A stretch of 64,000 nt of DNA. Origin: Drosophila pseudoobscura. Its lineage: Eukaryota; Arthropoda; Insecta; Diptera; Drosophilidae. The DNA lies in assembly GCF_009870125.1 (NCBI RefSeq), contig NC_046683.1:46577869-46641868 (forward strand). The letters run 5' to 3'. The notes under the pieces were generated by a model. That model saw only the letters and a list, made by a program, of their open reading frames with translations. It ran no database searches and was not told the DNA's origin. Every line of letters begins with the position of its first letter. The first letter of the stretch is position 1. Both the position numbers and the translations under genes were made by a program. Positions 1 to 10,322 of this stretch are shown here, piece after piece.

Positions 1-2
1 TG

Positions 3-242
3 GAGAGAGCGTCCGCACTGGCGGTGCTCCAATCGGAGGAGCATACGCACGAGAAGGTCCGCTCGGCTCTCAGCTACTGTACGGATCTGGTTCTCTTCCT
101 GGTTGCCTGTTATGTATACTTGTTCAAGGACGCGAGACTGGTCCTGCCAATTCTGGGGCTGATCATTTACCGCCAACTGGGCGAAGCCGTAAGGGGCTAT
201 ATACCCACCTGGTTGCGTCGCAAGGGCAACGACGAGACCTGA
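3..242 (+). CDS. 3' end of a small membrane protein gene (partial)
   Basis: The open frame runs in from the left edge of the window and stops at 240-242, so only the last 79 residues are visible. They hold a charged stretch (EEHTHEKVRS), then two closely spaced hydrophobic segments: SYCTDLVLFLVACYVYLF at about visible residues 22-40, and a second around LVLPILGLIIY. The tail is basic and amphipathic and ends in RRKGNDET. This looks like a hairpin of two membrane helices with a short cytosolic tail. I do not recognise the family. Codon use is like the other genes here. The first possible poly(A) signal (AATAAA) lies far downstream at 961-966. Confidence 0.6.
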   Translation, partial: ERASALAVLQSEEHTHEKVRSALSYCTDLVLFLVACYVYLFKDARLVLPILGLIIYRQLGEAVRGYIPTWLRRKGNDET

Positions 243-1164
243 TCCTCTGGTCTTGGTCATCCTCACATGCGTTTATCGATTAAGCTAGTTTTTATTAATG
301 TCGACTTATTTATGTATCTTAAGCTAAAGTTCTGTTACGGAATATCAAAGAATCCTCGTCAGAGCCGAGCCGAGCCTCGTACTCAATATGCTGTATACGT
401 CAAGAGTCCTTGCAAATCTATTCCGAATTCTGTCCAAAGTAGGTCGAAAAGGCTTGGTACATCATTGAAATGATTCATTGTTGACTTTCCCACCGTTTCT
501 CCAATGAAGATTCGCTGGTACTAATAATTTAATAACCTTGAAGATAAGTTTATCACTTAACCAGGTCCGTCTACCTGCTGTGTATATGCATCGAGTTATA
601 CGATGTGTATCAAAAGTGTGTCCGCTGTGGGAAAAGACTTGAGTTTTTTTTAACCAATTAATGACAATCGTCTTATAAAATGCCGTCTCTGAAGAATGGT
701 AAAAAATTGTAATTGCATGGGACCCTACTTTTCAATTTGCAAGGATATTTCATTCTTCGGTTCCCGAAGCTCGACTATTTTCCTTTTCTTTTAAAAATGA
801 TGAGTGTGTGTTTGTTAGGGTTGTTCATTGAAGACCTATTCGACCATAAATTCTACATATGTACATATGTATGTATTTATGTTTCATTTTGTGCCCCTCA
901 TGTTATGAAGTGTTCGTTTGCGGTTCTTTGTCGTCAATCTGCATTGTTGGTGATTTTGGAAATAAAGCTTAGGCCAAACCAAACTAAAATTCGCCTGCGA
1001 GTATTCATCGCCCCATAGAGATGTACGAGTATCTGGGGTTAAGTTATTCTCAATTTGGTCTTTGTTTTGGTCTTGTCTTGTTTGCTCTCCCTGTTTATCC
1101 CGGACTCAGACTTCCTCGAGGGATTACTATCCGAGTGATACTATAAACAGATCGAATAGGGGGC
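243..1164. other. Intergenic spacer, AT-rich
   Basis: This spacer lies between the left-edge gene and the allergen-related gene. It contains short ORFs with no codon bias, an AATAAA at 961-966 that could end the upstream transcript, and no recognisable RNA gene or repeat. Confidence 0.5.
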
Positions 1165-1303
1165 TTATCAGATGACGACAACTGTCAGCAAAGATGCTGC
1201 GACAAATTCCGGGAGGCCGCTATCAGCAGATAAGTGGGATATGATATGGATATGCGAGTACTAATTGTATAAAAGGTAGCTACTTTCGGTTGGCTGGCAT
1301 CCA
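1165..1303 (+). promoter_or_regulatory. TATA promoter with clustered GATA sites
   Basis: TATAAAAGG at 1268-1276 lies about 35 bp upstream of an initiator-like TCCAGTC around 1300-1306, with the ATG of the allergen-related gene at 1321. Three GATA-factor sites lie just upstream: TTATCA at 1165-1170, TATCAG at 1221-1226 and AGATAAG at 1228-1234. Clustered GATA sites next to a TATA box are typical of insect midgut promoters. Gut expression is inferred from this and from the gene family. Confidence 0.65.
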
Positions 1304-1320
1304 GTCGTAGCTATACAGCC

Positions 1321-2130
1321 ATGGCTATTACTCTGGGGTTGCTCTTCTTCTTGGCCCTTGGCACCGGATCACTTGCCCAATGGCCGCTGGCACAACAACC
1401 AGCTGGAGGAGAATTCCTGCAGCCTTACCCCGTGGCTCCTCCGCCGCCGCCTCCAACCCTCGCCCGGGATCTGGATGAGATTACACGTCTGATTCAGTTC
1501 AAGCCTCTGAATCAGCTGCTGGCGCGGTACCTGATCAACGATGCTCAGTTCCAAGCCTTCGTGCGGATTATCAACAGCAACGCTGGCTTCACGGCCCGCT
1601 GGCGTCTGCTCTCGCAGCCCGAGCTCATCCTATTCCTACAGTGGGTCGACCAGCAGCTGGTGGCATCAGGCGGCGCCTTTGAGATTGAGGAGCAGGAGCT
1701 AGCCGTCACTTTGTTCAACCGCTTCCCCTACTGGTCTGGCACCGTTTTCGGCTGGCAGGGATTTCTGAACGAGGCGCAGCTCTACTTTCCCCAATATGCG
1801 ATTCGAGCCCACATCGACGCCAAACTGTTGCAACCGGGCATCTTTTCCCAGTTCTGGTCAAGACTCCAGGCTCTGCGAGTGGTCTACGAACGCTGGTTGG
1901 CTTTGCCGGGTACTGTGCAGGTTGTGGCGGACCTGACGCAGGCGGGCATCGACACGGCTCAGTTGGATGGAATTATACGCGAGCTCTTCGGATGGAATGT
2001 TGCTGTCAATCCAACAACCACTGCAGCAACTGCTGCACCAACCTCGACGCCAGCACCTCCCACAACGATTCCATCTGCTGTGATCCCTCCGGGAAACGGA
2101 GCTCCAGTGGGAGCACTCCCAGTTGTCTAG
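1321..2130 (+). CDS. Insect allergen-related (G12/microvillar family) secreted protein
   Basis: A single exon encodes 269 residues. The first 19 or so are a signal peptide (MAITLGLLFFLALGTGSLA). A proline-rich stretch follows (about residues 20-47), then one insect allergen-related domain (about 50-230). The domain fits in three ways: the opening DLDEITRLIQFKPLNQLLAR, the later INDAQFQAFVRIINS and FNRFPYWSGT segments, and a helix-rich, nearly cysteine-free composition. The C-terminus is a Thr/Pro/Ala-rich mucin-like tail (TTTAATAAPTSTPAPPTT), probably O-glycosylated. Relatives are gut-secreted or microvillar proteins of insects (the family of cockroach Bla g 1 and mosquito G12), and bind lipids or coat the microvilli. 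Its own ligand is unknown. The start is the first ATG after a TATA promoter. Confidence 0.75.
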   Translation: MAITLGLLFFLALGTGSLAQWPLAQQPAGGEFLQPYPVAPPPPPPTLARDLDEITRLIQFKPLNQLLARYLINDAQFQAFVRIINSNAGFTARWRLLSQPELILFLQWVDQQLVASGGAFEIEEQELAVTLFNRFPYWSGTVFGWQGFLNEAQLYFPQYAIRAHIDAKLLQPGIFSQFWSRLQALRVVYERWLALPGTVQVVADLTQAGIDTAQLDGIIRELFGWNVAVNPTTTAATAAPTSTPAPPTTIPSAVIPPGNGAPVGALPVV

Positions 2131-2240
2131 AGTGGTCAATATATCTATCGTATATTTGTATGATCTTTGCACTAGCAACATTCGGCCGAGGCCTTTAACA
2201 ATGAATGGGAACTAACTACATCTAAATCATTGGGCGGTCC

Positions 2241-2647
2241 TTAGAACTTAAGTTTGCCCAAAGTGTCGGACACCTTCTCGGTATTGGCAGCTGGCTTCCT
2301 CTTGTTCTTGATGGGGAACACGGCTGGCTTCGGCTTCTTGACCACCATATCCTTATGCAATGTCTTGAGAGTGGCATCCACCTTCTCCTGCTTGGCCTTG
2401 ACAGATTCCTTGATCTGGAATATTGGCATTGATTGAAGATGGTATCCTTTGGATGCTGTACTAGCCAACATGTGAATCCTCCACTCACCTGCTTTAGATT
2501 GCCCTGCACTTCTTTGGGCTTCTTGCCCTTGCCCTTCCTGTTGTCGGCCACTTTGAATAGATTCTTGGCTTTCTTTGATTTGTTTAGCGGTGTCTTCGGC
2601 TTCGCTGCAGGAGCAACCTTCTTGTTATTGGCCTTGTTGCGACCCAT
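2241..2647 (-). CDS. RBIS-like ribosomal biogenesis factor (C8orf59 family)
   Basis: There are two exons: 2489-2647 (MGRNKANNKK to NLKQ) and 2241-2414, joined across a 74-bp intron with donor CAG|GTGAGT and acceptor TTCCAG. The product has 110 residues and is very basic. Its start (M-G-R-N-K) and the segment KNLFKVADNRKGKGKKP followed by NLKQ resemble human RBIS, a small nucleolar protein of 60S subunit assembly. The C-terminal half has Lys-rich helices and ends LGKLKF. An in-frame TTG lies six bases upstream, but the ATG at 2647 is preferred because it matches the family start. The ATG is only 78 bp below the stop of the Trmt5 gene on the same strand. The family call rests on a short, low-complexity match. 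Confidence 0.55.
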
Positions 2648-2704
2648 CTGCAAGTATTCAAAGGAAGAGACGCTGTTTGTTTACTTCGCCTTTTTTAAGG
2701 AAAC

Positions 2705-2710
2705 TTTATT
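2705..2710 (-). terminator. Poly(A) signal of the Trmt5 transcript
   Basis: TTTATT on the plus strand reads AATAAA on the minus strand, 16 bases past the Trmt5 stop codon and before the next minus-strand ATG at 2647. Confidence 0.45.
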
Positions 2711-2725
2711 GTAAAAACACAACTT

Positions 2726-4123
2726 TTAAACACATTTCACTTTTGTTGCCGCCACCTCAGGATCAACTTTCTCATCCTCCGCGCACCGCTTGCGTACGTT
2801 ATTGGCTTCGGCTTCCTTTGGCGTGGTTAGCAAATGCCGCGTAAGTTTAAAGGATACCCTGTACATGTCCTTATTTGGCGCTACATTACGCACAAAGCTA
2901 ATGCCCTGAAGCTGTTTCTCGTCCAGTGTGGAAGCCAGATTCTGTTCCACCTGCGCCCTCACTAATGCTTTGGTATTCTCGCCCTTGGCGAACGAATATA
3001 CGTGAACAGTGGGGAAGACAACAGCATCGGAGATATCAGCTAGCTCGTTGTCTGTGTAGAGGCCGCGAAACGCATCCAGGAATTCCACAGCCATGGCTGG
3101 GAGATTCATTGTTATGTGAGTGGCATACGAAGATGTGTCCGTCAAACGCAGTCGTTGCAGCAGGTCCGCCCGCAGTTCCTTCAAAATAAACTCTCTTCCA
3201 TCTTTGTTGGACATTTTGATGTTAGAAAGGCACTTGTTCCGTTTCGCGTTGTGCTGCAGCCAGTGGAAACTGACGGGGTTCAGATCGTTAGCCAGGACAT
3301 GGCAGCGCTTCTTCGCCGCCGGCACGCTGAACGGCCCCACGCCGGCAAACACATCGTAGAGAACGTCTCCTGGCTGGAGCAGTTTAACAATGCGCTCGTG
3401 CTCGGTAGATAGGCGGGGGTTCCAGTAAACCTTGGAGAAATCAAACTCGAAAGGAATGCCATTCTCCTTGGTCTCCACTTGGTACTCGGCTTCTCCGCAT
3501 ATAAGCTCCAGCTGGAAGTTTCGGTACGTATTGTCTATGGAAGACGCTTTATTGACTACCGTGCGGCAGTTCGGAAGCTTGTCGCGCAGCACTTCCCCTA
3601 TGAGCTGCTTGTACGGCAGGAGGTGGTCGCGCAGGTTCAGATGCACGATGTGTCCGATTCGCGAGTAGGATGTCATTCCCTCCTCCTCCTCTGGGAGCAC
3701 ACTTTTTAGGATTTCGTTGGCGCTCCAGTTCTCGTAGTTCAACTCAAGTTCGACAAAGCTGAAGTTCTCCTGCGTGACCTGCTGCTTCTGAAGATCTTCT
3801 GTGGGAAGGGATTCCCAGGCTTTTATAGGCATGGGGTGCAGTAGTATCTCCCGCGACTTGTCCACAGCGCGCACTGGATGCATGTGCTCCATTTTGAGCA
3901 GGAATTTCTTGACCAGAGGGATTACACGTTGCACCTGCTGCTCGGGCACCCGCAGTTGGGGAACTTGCACACGCTTTTGGAACTCCGCACGCTGGAGCTC
4001 CCGCATCCCCCTCACCGAGGCGGGCGGCAGCAGCTCGGAACAGTTCATGTTTCGAAAGTAGTGACGTAAACGGGTGGATATAATCGTTATTTTTGGTACC
4101 TCCAGCCGCGGCACAAAAATCAT
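2726..4123 (-). CDS. Trmt5: tRNA (guanine-N1-)-methyltransferase, TRM5/TRMT5
   Basis: One exon encodes 465 residues of the TRM5/TYW2 family, which methylates G37 next to the anticodon to m1G and so prevents frameshifting. The conserved region FDFSKVYWNPRLSTEHERI spans residues 228-246. The AdoMet-binding motif I is YDVFAGVGPFSVPAA at 256-270. An acidic ribose-binding motif AND follows at 278-280, and the catalytic-site NLP motif is at 340-342. The basic N-terminus (MIFVPRLEV, then TRLRHYFR) could be a mitochondrial leader, with a second Met near residue 26 for a cytosolic or nuclear form. That dual targeting is inferred from vertebrate TRMT5. The acidic/basic C-tail is poorly conserved. There is no intron. 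Confidence 0.9.
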   Translation of the reverse strand: MIFVPRLEVPKITIISTRLRHYFRNMNCSELLPPASVRGMRELQRAEFQKRVQVPQLRVPEQQVQRVIPLVKKFLLKMEHMHPVRAVDKSREILLHPMPIKAWESLPTEDLQKQQVTQENFSFVELELNYENWSANEILKSVLPEEEEGMTSYSRIGHIVHLNLRDHLLPYKQLIGEVLRDKLPNCRTVVNKASSIDNTYRNFQLELICGEAEYQVETKENGIPFEFDFSKVYWNPRLSTEHERIVKLLQPGDVLYDVFAGVGPFSVPAAKKRCHVLANDLNPVSFHWLQHNAKRNKCLSNIKMSNKDGREFILKELRADLLQRLRLTDTSSYATHITMNLPAMAVEFLDAFRGLYTDNELADISDAVVFPTVHVYSFAKGENTKALVRAQVEQNLASTLDEKQLQGISFVRNVAPNKDMYRVSFKLTRHLLTTPKEAEANNVRKRCAEDEKVDPEVAATKVKCV

Positions 4124-5340
4124 CTAAGCACGTGTGCCCTCTGTGTTTTAAAGGCTGTGTGTTTAGTGCGTTTAATGTTAGTTTTTATGGTGTTTTTATT
4201 TTTCCCAGCTGTTCAGCTCTTTTGCAAAGCCCTGTAAATGCACAAATTCTTTCAAAATACCTTTTAAAGTATTGCTAAACTGGATGTAATTAGTAAACAA
4301 ATCCAAACAAACTTTCAATCAATGAAAAAAATGAGTTTAACCCATCTTACACCCCTCAATTTAAACAGGTGAACAACTTGAGTCAAACAGCGGAAAACAA
4401 TTCTGTTTGCAAATTCTTCTTATAGATCCATTCTGCCTCCTTGCTAAAAAAAGAAAACGGAAGTGCATTAAAACTCTTCAAGTTTCGTAATTTTGGAACC
4501 GTATATATTAATACCCACTGGGTTCTACAAGGGGTTAATCGTTCTCTGTCCATGATCGGAAATCATATTCGTCGATTTTCATATTCTGTTTGATGTTGCC
4601 AACTAGTTAGAATACTCCGCACTAAACATAGAATTTTGTCCGATTGATGAATCAATTTTCTACGTGAATGGATAATTTCAAGTACACTATTTTATTTTAT
4701 TGTGTCTAAAATAAGGTTTAGAAAAAAGATCAACAAAAATGGCTATTCTCGGACATGGTAACTACACGCTAACTACAGTTATGGTACATATGAACTACAT
4801 ATTTATGGAGTATTGAATTTGTGTACCCTATTCTTCTAATTAATGTCAAAATTCTGTTTTAGGTGCAATTCAGATGGGTTTCGGTGCCACCAGGGATTCG
4901 AGTGCTATCGCCTGGTACTTGGATGGTAGGTCCTGGAGGTGCAAAAAATACAGGCAGCACTCTGGACAGCCAGAGTGCTGTTTCTCCAGGTGGACAAATC
5001 GAAGCTCTACTACATTACTCGTAATGCAGGAGTTTGTGTTTTGCACTTTTTTCCCTGAGCCACAATTTCAACGCGCCAAAGATTAATTTTTGATCAGCTA
5101 GTTTTTGCTGTTACTAGTGGTAATAGTTCACTGAACTGTGCAGAGCATGTTGCTACCACTAAGCCCCTAGTCTTATGCTATATAAAAAAACCGAGTTTTG
5201 CCCAAAGCTCAATAGCTTAATAACTTAACCCTGGCTTAAATAGGGTATTAGATTAGAATTTTAGTTGATCCAAATTTATTGCTGTTTTTTTTTAAGAGTA
5301 GATTGGTGTGTGTACTGTAAAACGACCATTTTTCGCCAAA
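4124..5340. other. AT-rich spacer containing a GC-rich exon-like island
   Basis: The spacer separates Trmt5 (-) from the acyl-CoA dehydrogenase gene (+). Most of it is AT-rich without coding signal. At about 4861-5020 there is a GC-richer island starting just after an acceptor-like CTGTTTTAG, with a 53-codon open frame and an 11-bp perfect hairpin at 4955-4980 (CAGCACTCTGG / CCAGAGTGCTG, loop ACAG). It has no recognised product. A TATATAAAA-like run lies near 5180. Confidence 0.4.
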
Positions 5341-5420
5341 ATGTCAAACTTCAGCAATAGCGTGCGCTCTACAGCACTTTAAGAGCCTTCGGTGTTAACA
5401 GTTAAATGATTGGCGCTCTG
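5341..5420 (+). other. Candidate 5' UTR exon of the acyl-CoA dehydrogenase gene, with a uORF
   Basis: A strong donor, CTG|GTAAGT, ends at 5420, and an acceptor-like TGTCTAG at about 5624 precedes the coding exon at 5671. An ATG at 5406 reads five codons to the donor; joined to the downstream acceptor it would end after about ten codons at a TGA. That makes it a short uORF rather than a leader of the enzyme. The upstream end of the exon is not defined by sequence. Confidence 0.4.
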
Positions 5421-5670
5421 GTAAGTTTTGGAGATCAAAAGCTTTTCAAATCATCTTGCTCTTGTCGATCGGATCGCTGCTTTGGGGCCCAAAGTTTCGG
5501 CTCCACTGATATGTGTCTGGAGAATGGAAATCATTCGCGTGTGTGCAGCCAACTGTTGCTGTTGTGTGTTGTCTTGGGAAAACCTCCTGCCCACAGAGAC
5601 AGAGACCCGTTAAATAGTGTCTAGTTTTTAGAGTCCACTTGATCCAATTAATATTTCCACCACATCCACC

Positions 5671-8312
5671 ATGATGAACAGCCTGAAGAAACTGCCCATT
5701 CGTATGGTAAGAGCCACGCCTACAACCAATCGCCAAATTGTTTAGCTAATTTAAATGACATTTCTATGAATTCCAGCTGGTTAACGCCGCAGCACGTCAG
5801 CAAAATGCTGCCATGTCCTCGGCAACTGGTTTGCCCCCACCTCTGACCTTCCTCACCGAGGATGAGAAGATGATGAAGGAGACTGGTGAGTGATTCCTTT
5901 GTAGACTGTGCACAGATATAAAGTTCTAGGGGCCCCTGTAATTTAAACTGTAATCCTGCTTTGATAAGCAGTGAATTCTTTCTTTTATTTTTTCCATACT
6001 TTTCGTTCGACGAATTTTAAGATATTTTTTTATTGTGTGCCGCTTGTTACGTAACTCCAAGCATCTCATATGGAGGCTGTTTGTATTTATTATTATTTGA
6101 GTAGAAAATTCTTGCTGCAGTTTGGCCACTCTCAAACTATTATTATTTCTCTATTTTTCGAGTTTTTTCATTTCATTTCATTTTTTTTTTTGCTGATAAA
6201 GCTGTTTAGTTAGGGGGTCCGGTCCGGTCTCACTGCCAGATAAGCACATTTTCATGTTGATAGTGTGAAAAATATCATTTAATATCAGATTGTGTGTTTG
6301 GGGCATTTTTACTATGATATTTTTATTTGAAATAATTTTTGGAGAATTTTCTTTATTTTGTGCAGATTTTCTTCTCCATTCCTCCATTTCTCATTCTTTC
6401 TACATAAAGGGCACTATACATATGTATAATGGATTTTATTGAACGTTGAATAAATTTACTTTGTCCTGTCATTATATATTATATAATTTCGGATGCCTTA
6501 AAACAGACAAACACATTCCGCAGGATAATAAAATTCCTGTGAAAATTTTACTTTCCAATGAGCAGTGTACATACTATATCATTCTGTATTATCCTCGAAA
6601 AAATTACCTTAAAGTGATCTCGCGCACCGAAAAGGACATCTGTCGGGCAGGATACGTAAAGCTTTGCCAAAAAGCTGCCAACTTGGCAAGTTCAAGGTCT
6701 TGTTTTATCACTGTGTTTTGTTTCCAACTTTCTTATCAGGTTTTTTTTCTTTTATATATTTGAATTGAGCTTCAATTACTTACAGTTTCCATTTAAAATT
6801 CACGTTGAATTTTCTTTTCACTTGCAATCAAAATGTGGGCAAATTCTCACCCAAACACACGCGGTCTATATATAGGTTTCGGTGCTGGCTGTCGCTTCAG
6901 TTCCAGCTTTAGCCGCCGTCTTTTCTGACTGTCGTTGGCGCTGTCCGTTAAGGGGGAGTATCACTATACCGAAACGCGTGTTCGAAGCGTGGGTGGGTTC
7001 GTGGGTGTGCAAGCTTTTCCCTACCTTTCTCTCTCCTTTTTCTCACACTTTCTGTGTGTATATGTCTTTCCTTCCACATTTCCATTTTCACGAGTCAGTC
7101 AGCTGTTCGGTTCTGGTTTGATGTCAACCAAATAGCGTTACACTTGTGATAGATCAATAAATGCGACTGTGCCACGCCCCCGCCCAACTGTAGTCACTGT
7201 TCTAGTGTCTACGCCGGGTAATGGTGTGTGTGGCACTTGGTCGGCGCACTCCCCTAGAGAGTTGACTCAGTTGAAGGTGGCCCCCCTGGGAGTCACCGCT
7301 ATCCACCTGATTCTTAGTTGGGGAGCAGACACTTCTTTTGCATATTTTACTTAAAATTTCGCCTTGTTAGGCTTATCAATCATTCAATTGGTCTCAATCT
7401 ATATGGTTCTCTATACCTATACGAAGTATTTGTGTATAGGTACAGTATATGGTCTGATGGTTGCGTAATCTGAGCTGCATGCAAAATAGTGGCTAAGTGC
7501 ATGATTTCAAACTGGTTTTCCTAACAAGCAGACCAACTAGGTACAGTAGGCACAGGTATTTATTTGTAGTTTATTGATCTAAGATCTCGCATTAAGTGTT
7601 TATCTTCCTTGCTGAAAATTAGCTAAATTGGTCAAATACGCAATAGAAACATGTGTTAGATGCCTAGAGTCTCCGAAGACGTCGTACAGTCTCCAACAAA
7701 ACATGCAAGGAACGAATACAGTTACCTCAGAATCAAATGTGCTTAGTGAGCAATATAATACTCGAATTAAAAGAGATTGGGAGTGTAGTATAGTTTCCTG
7801 TTTGATAAGACTCGACTCCCCCTTAAATGCAGGGGCCCTAGAGCCCTTAGTTCCACGTCACAGCTGTTAGAAAATTGCCCAGTCGCACATATGGTCCGAG
7901 TAACTACAAAAATATATTACTAAAATTAATTATTAAAACTTTCCTCATGATAAGTAAAACATGACTGCACAATGGACAGCCTGACCGCAGAAATAGGAAC
8001 AGGTATTAGAGGGTAAGGCTGTGAGAACTTTGGTGGGTGTGTGCCAGTTGTTGGATTTTCTAGCAGCAGGCAGCAGGAAAAAATTAATGCTTAAAAAATA
8101 TCAATAATAAATACGGAGAGAGAAGCAAACAAAGAGACCAAAAGATTCAGATATAGAAGGGCACGAGCAGAGAGAAAAAGAGTGAGAGAAGTGAGAGCCG
8201 CACGCGATCGGAGAACAGAGCGAATCTGCTGATAAAAAAGACACACGCACTACCCACACATCTATCCATATACACATCCACACATAACCGTACATAATAT
8301 ACACATATATGT

Positions 8313-8349
<37 letters not shown>

Positions 8350-10090
8350 TATATATGGAATACCTCAACTTATACAAACAGAGCCCCAACAACAAATATA
8401 CCAGGCCCCCCTGTGAAAAGAGGAAGAAACCCAGACCAGTTTGATTCATTTTAATGTTTGTCAAAGAAAACGTGCCGTTGAAAGTTCTCAAAAGCTGAAC
8501 AAAAAGCTTAAACCAACAGCTTTTTTATACCGATCAACGAAGCTTTCAGAAAAGCTGTCTAAAATTTCCAATGCTAAGAGCTTTAAGCGAAATTGCTTTT
8601 AAAAAATGCGAATTAACATTTAAGTAAACCAATTCCAAATTTATTGATTTCTAATTTCAGTTGCCAAGTTGGCCCAGGATCAAATCCTGCCTCTGGTAAA
8701 GAAAATGGACCACGAGCACAAATTCGATCCCTCGGTGGTCAAAGCCGTCTTCGACAATGGCCTGATGGGCATTGAAATCGACACAGAGCTGGGCGGCAGC
8801 GGCTGCAACTTCATGACCAACATCATTGTTGTGGAGGAGCTGTCGAAGATCGATCCCGCGGTAGCCGCCTTTGTGGACATCCACAACACGCTGGTCAACT
8901 CACTGATGATCAAGTTCGGTAACGCCGAACAGAAGGCGAAATATCTGCCGAAATTGGCTCAGGAATACGCTGGCAGCTTTGCCCTAACCGAACCCGGTGC
9001 AGGCTCCGATGCCTTCTCCCTGAAGACTGTGGCCAAGAAGGATGGCTCTCACTATGTGATCAACGGCACCAAGATGTGGATCTCCAACTCAGATGTGGCT
9101 GGCGTCTTCTTGGTCTTTGCCAATGCCAAGCCAGAGGATGTAAGTTCTTATCTGTAGTTATATTCTTCTCGATAATGAAATTATCGAAAGAAAGATCTCA
9201 AAGGGATAATTTTATTAAATATTTAGTAATTTATAGACATTATAGACAATTATAGACATTTTCACTATCACCTCAATTCACTTTTCAAATTGATCATTAC
9301 CCGATCGCTTAAAAGATTCAATATTTTCAAGAACAATTTATGAACGATTGGCCGCGCAGCTTATCTCCTAAGATCAAAGTTCATCTAATCGAAGATCAAG
9401 CGTGAACGAGCTTTTTTTGATTTATTAAGTAATCTAGTACTGATCAGTATTCTCTCTTTTCTCCAGGGCTACCGTGGCATTACCACCTTCATTGTGGATC
9501 GCGAGACCCCCGGACTGATCGTGAACAAGCCCGAGGACAAGCTGGGTATCCGTGCCTCCGGCACCTGCATGCTCACCTTCGACAATGTCCGCGTGCCCGA
9601 GGAGAACATCCTGGGTACCTTCGGACATGGCTATAAGTATGCCGCCGGCTTCCTGAACGAGGGCCGCATCGGCATTGGCGCTCAAATGGTGGGCCTGGCC
9701 CAGGGCACCTTCGATGCCACCATTCCGTATCTGCTGGAGCGCAAGCAGTTCGGCGAATCTATCTACAACTTCCAGTCCATGCAGCACCAGATCGCCACAA
9801 TTGCCACCGAGATCGAAGCGGCTCGCCTGATGACCTACAATGCGGCTCGCCTGCAGGAACAGGGTGTGCCCTTCCTCAAGGAGGCGGCCATGGCCAAGTT
9901 CTATGCTTCGGAGGTCGCTCAGCGTGCGGCCATCAAGTGCATTGACTGGATGGGCGGTGTGGGATTCACCCGCGACTTCCCCCAGGAGAAATTCTACCGC
10001 GATGTGAAGATCGGCGCCATCTACGAGGGCACCTCCAACATGCAGCTGAGCACCATTGCCAAGTGCGTCAAGAAGGAGTATTCGGGCTAA
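5671..10090 (+). CDS. CG3902: Short/branched-chain acyl-CoA dehydrogenase, mitochondrial (ACADSB; CG3902 orthologue)
   Basis: There are four coding exons: 5671-5706, 5777-5885, 8661-9139 and 9467-10090. All have GT-AG junctions, and together they give 415 residues. The basic N-terminus ([12 protein letters not shown], then [10 protein letters not shown]) is a mitochondrial targeting peptide. The acyl-CoA dehydrogenase N-terminal helical domain, middle beta domain and C-terminal helical domain follow. Family signatures are [17 protein letters not shown] in exon 3 and [17 protein letters not shown] in exon 4. The catalytic base is the Glu of [15 protein letters not shown] near the C-terminus. 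The enzyme oxidises 2-methylbutyryl-CoA and isobutyryl-type acyl-CoAs in isoleucine/valine breakdown, passing electrons to ETF through FAD. Length matches the family. Intron 2 (2.8 kb) holds a possible internal promoter. Confidence 0.93.
6867..6902 (+). promoter_or_regulatory. Candidate internal TATA/Inr promoter
   Basis: TATATATAGG at 6867-6876 is followed by TCAGTT at 6897-6902. The TATA start to initiator A distance is 32 bp, the canonical spacing, and both elements match the Drosophila consensus. It faces the same way as the host gene. It could start a shorter transcript of the dehydrogenase, which would need a downstream start, or a nested noncoding RNA. No clear splice donor follows within 300 bp. 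Confidence 0.45.
8317..8356. repeat. (AT)n microsatellite
   Basis: A run of alternating A and T with one interruption, in intron 2 of the dehydrogenase gene. Confidence 0.9.
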
Positions 10091-10322
10091 GTTCACAGAA
10101 GCAGTCACTATGATCCTAAGTCGTCGCCCCTATACACAAGCTGAGATATCGTACGTCAGATACGTCAAGTGCATTTATGTGAAGGAACTGCTGGAACCCT
10201 AATCGGTTATCGGTTTCTTCCATGTTACCATAGCATTTACTAACTAGTTTTTCCTGTTATATTGTATCAAATACAACTACATATACATATATCTAAAAGT
10301 ATATTTCAAAAACCATTCTCTT

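Larger units (their letters stand above)
5886..8660. other. Large intron 2 of the acyl-CoA dehydrogenase gene
   Basis: This is AT-rich intronic DNA with low-complexity stretches, including an (AT)n run at 8317-8356. A well-spaced TATA/Inr pair lies at 6867-6902, followed by GC-richer sequence. No exon with coding bias was found inside. Confidence 0.6.
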
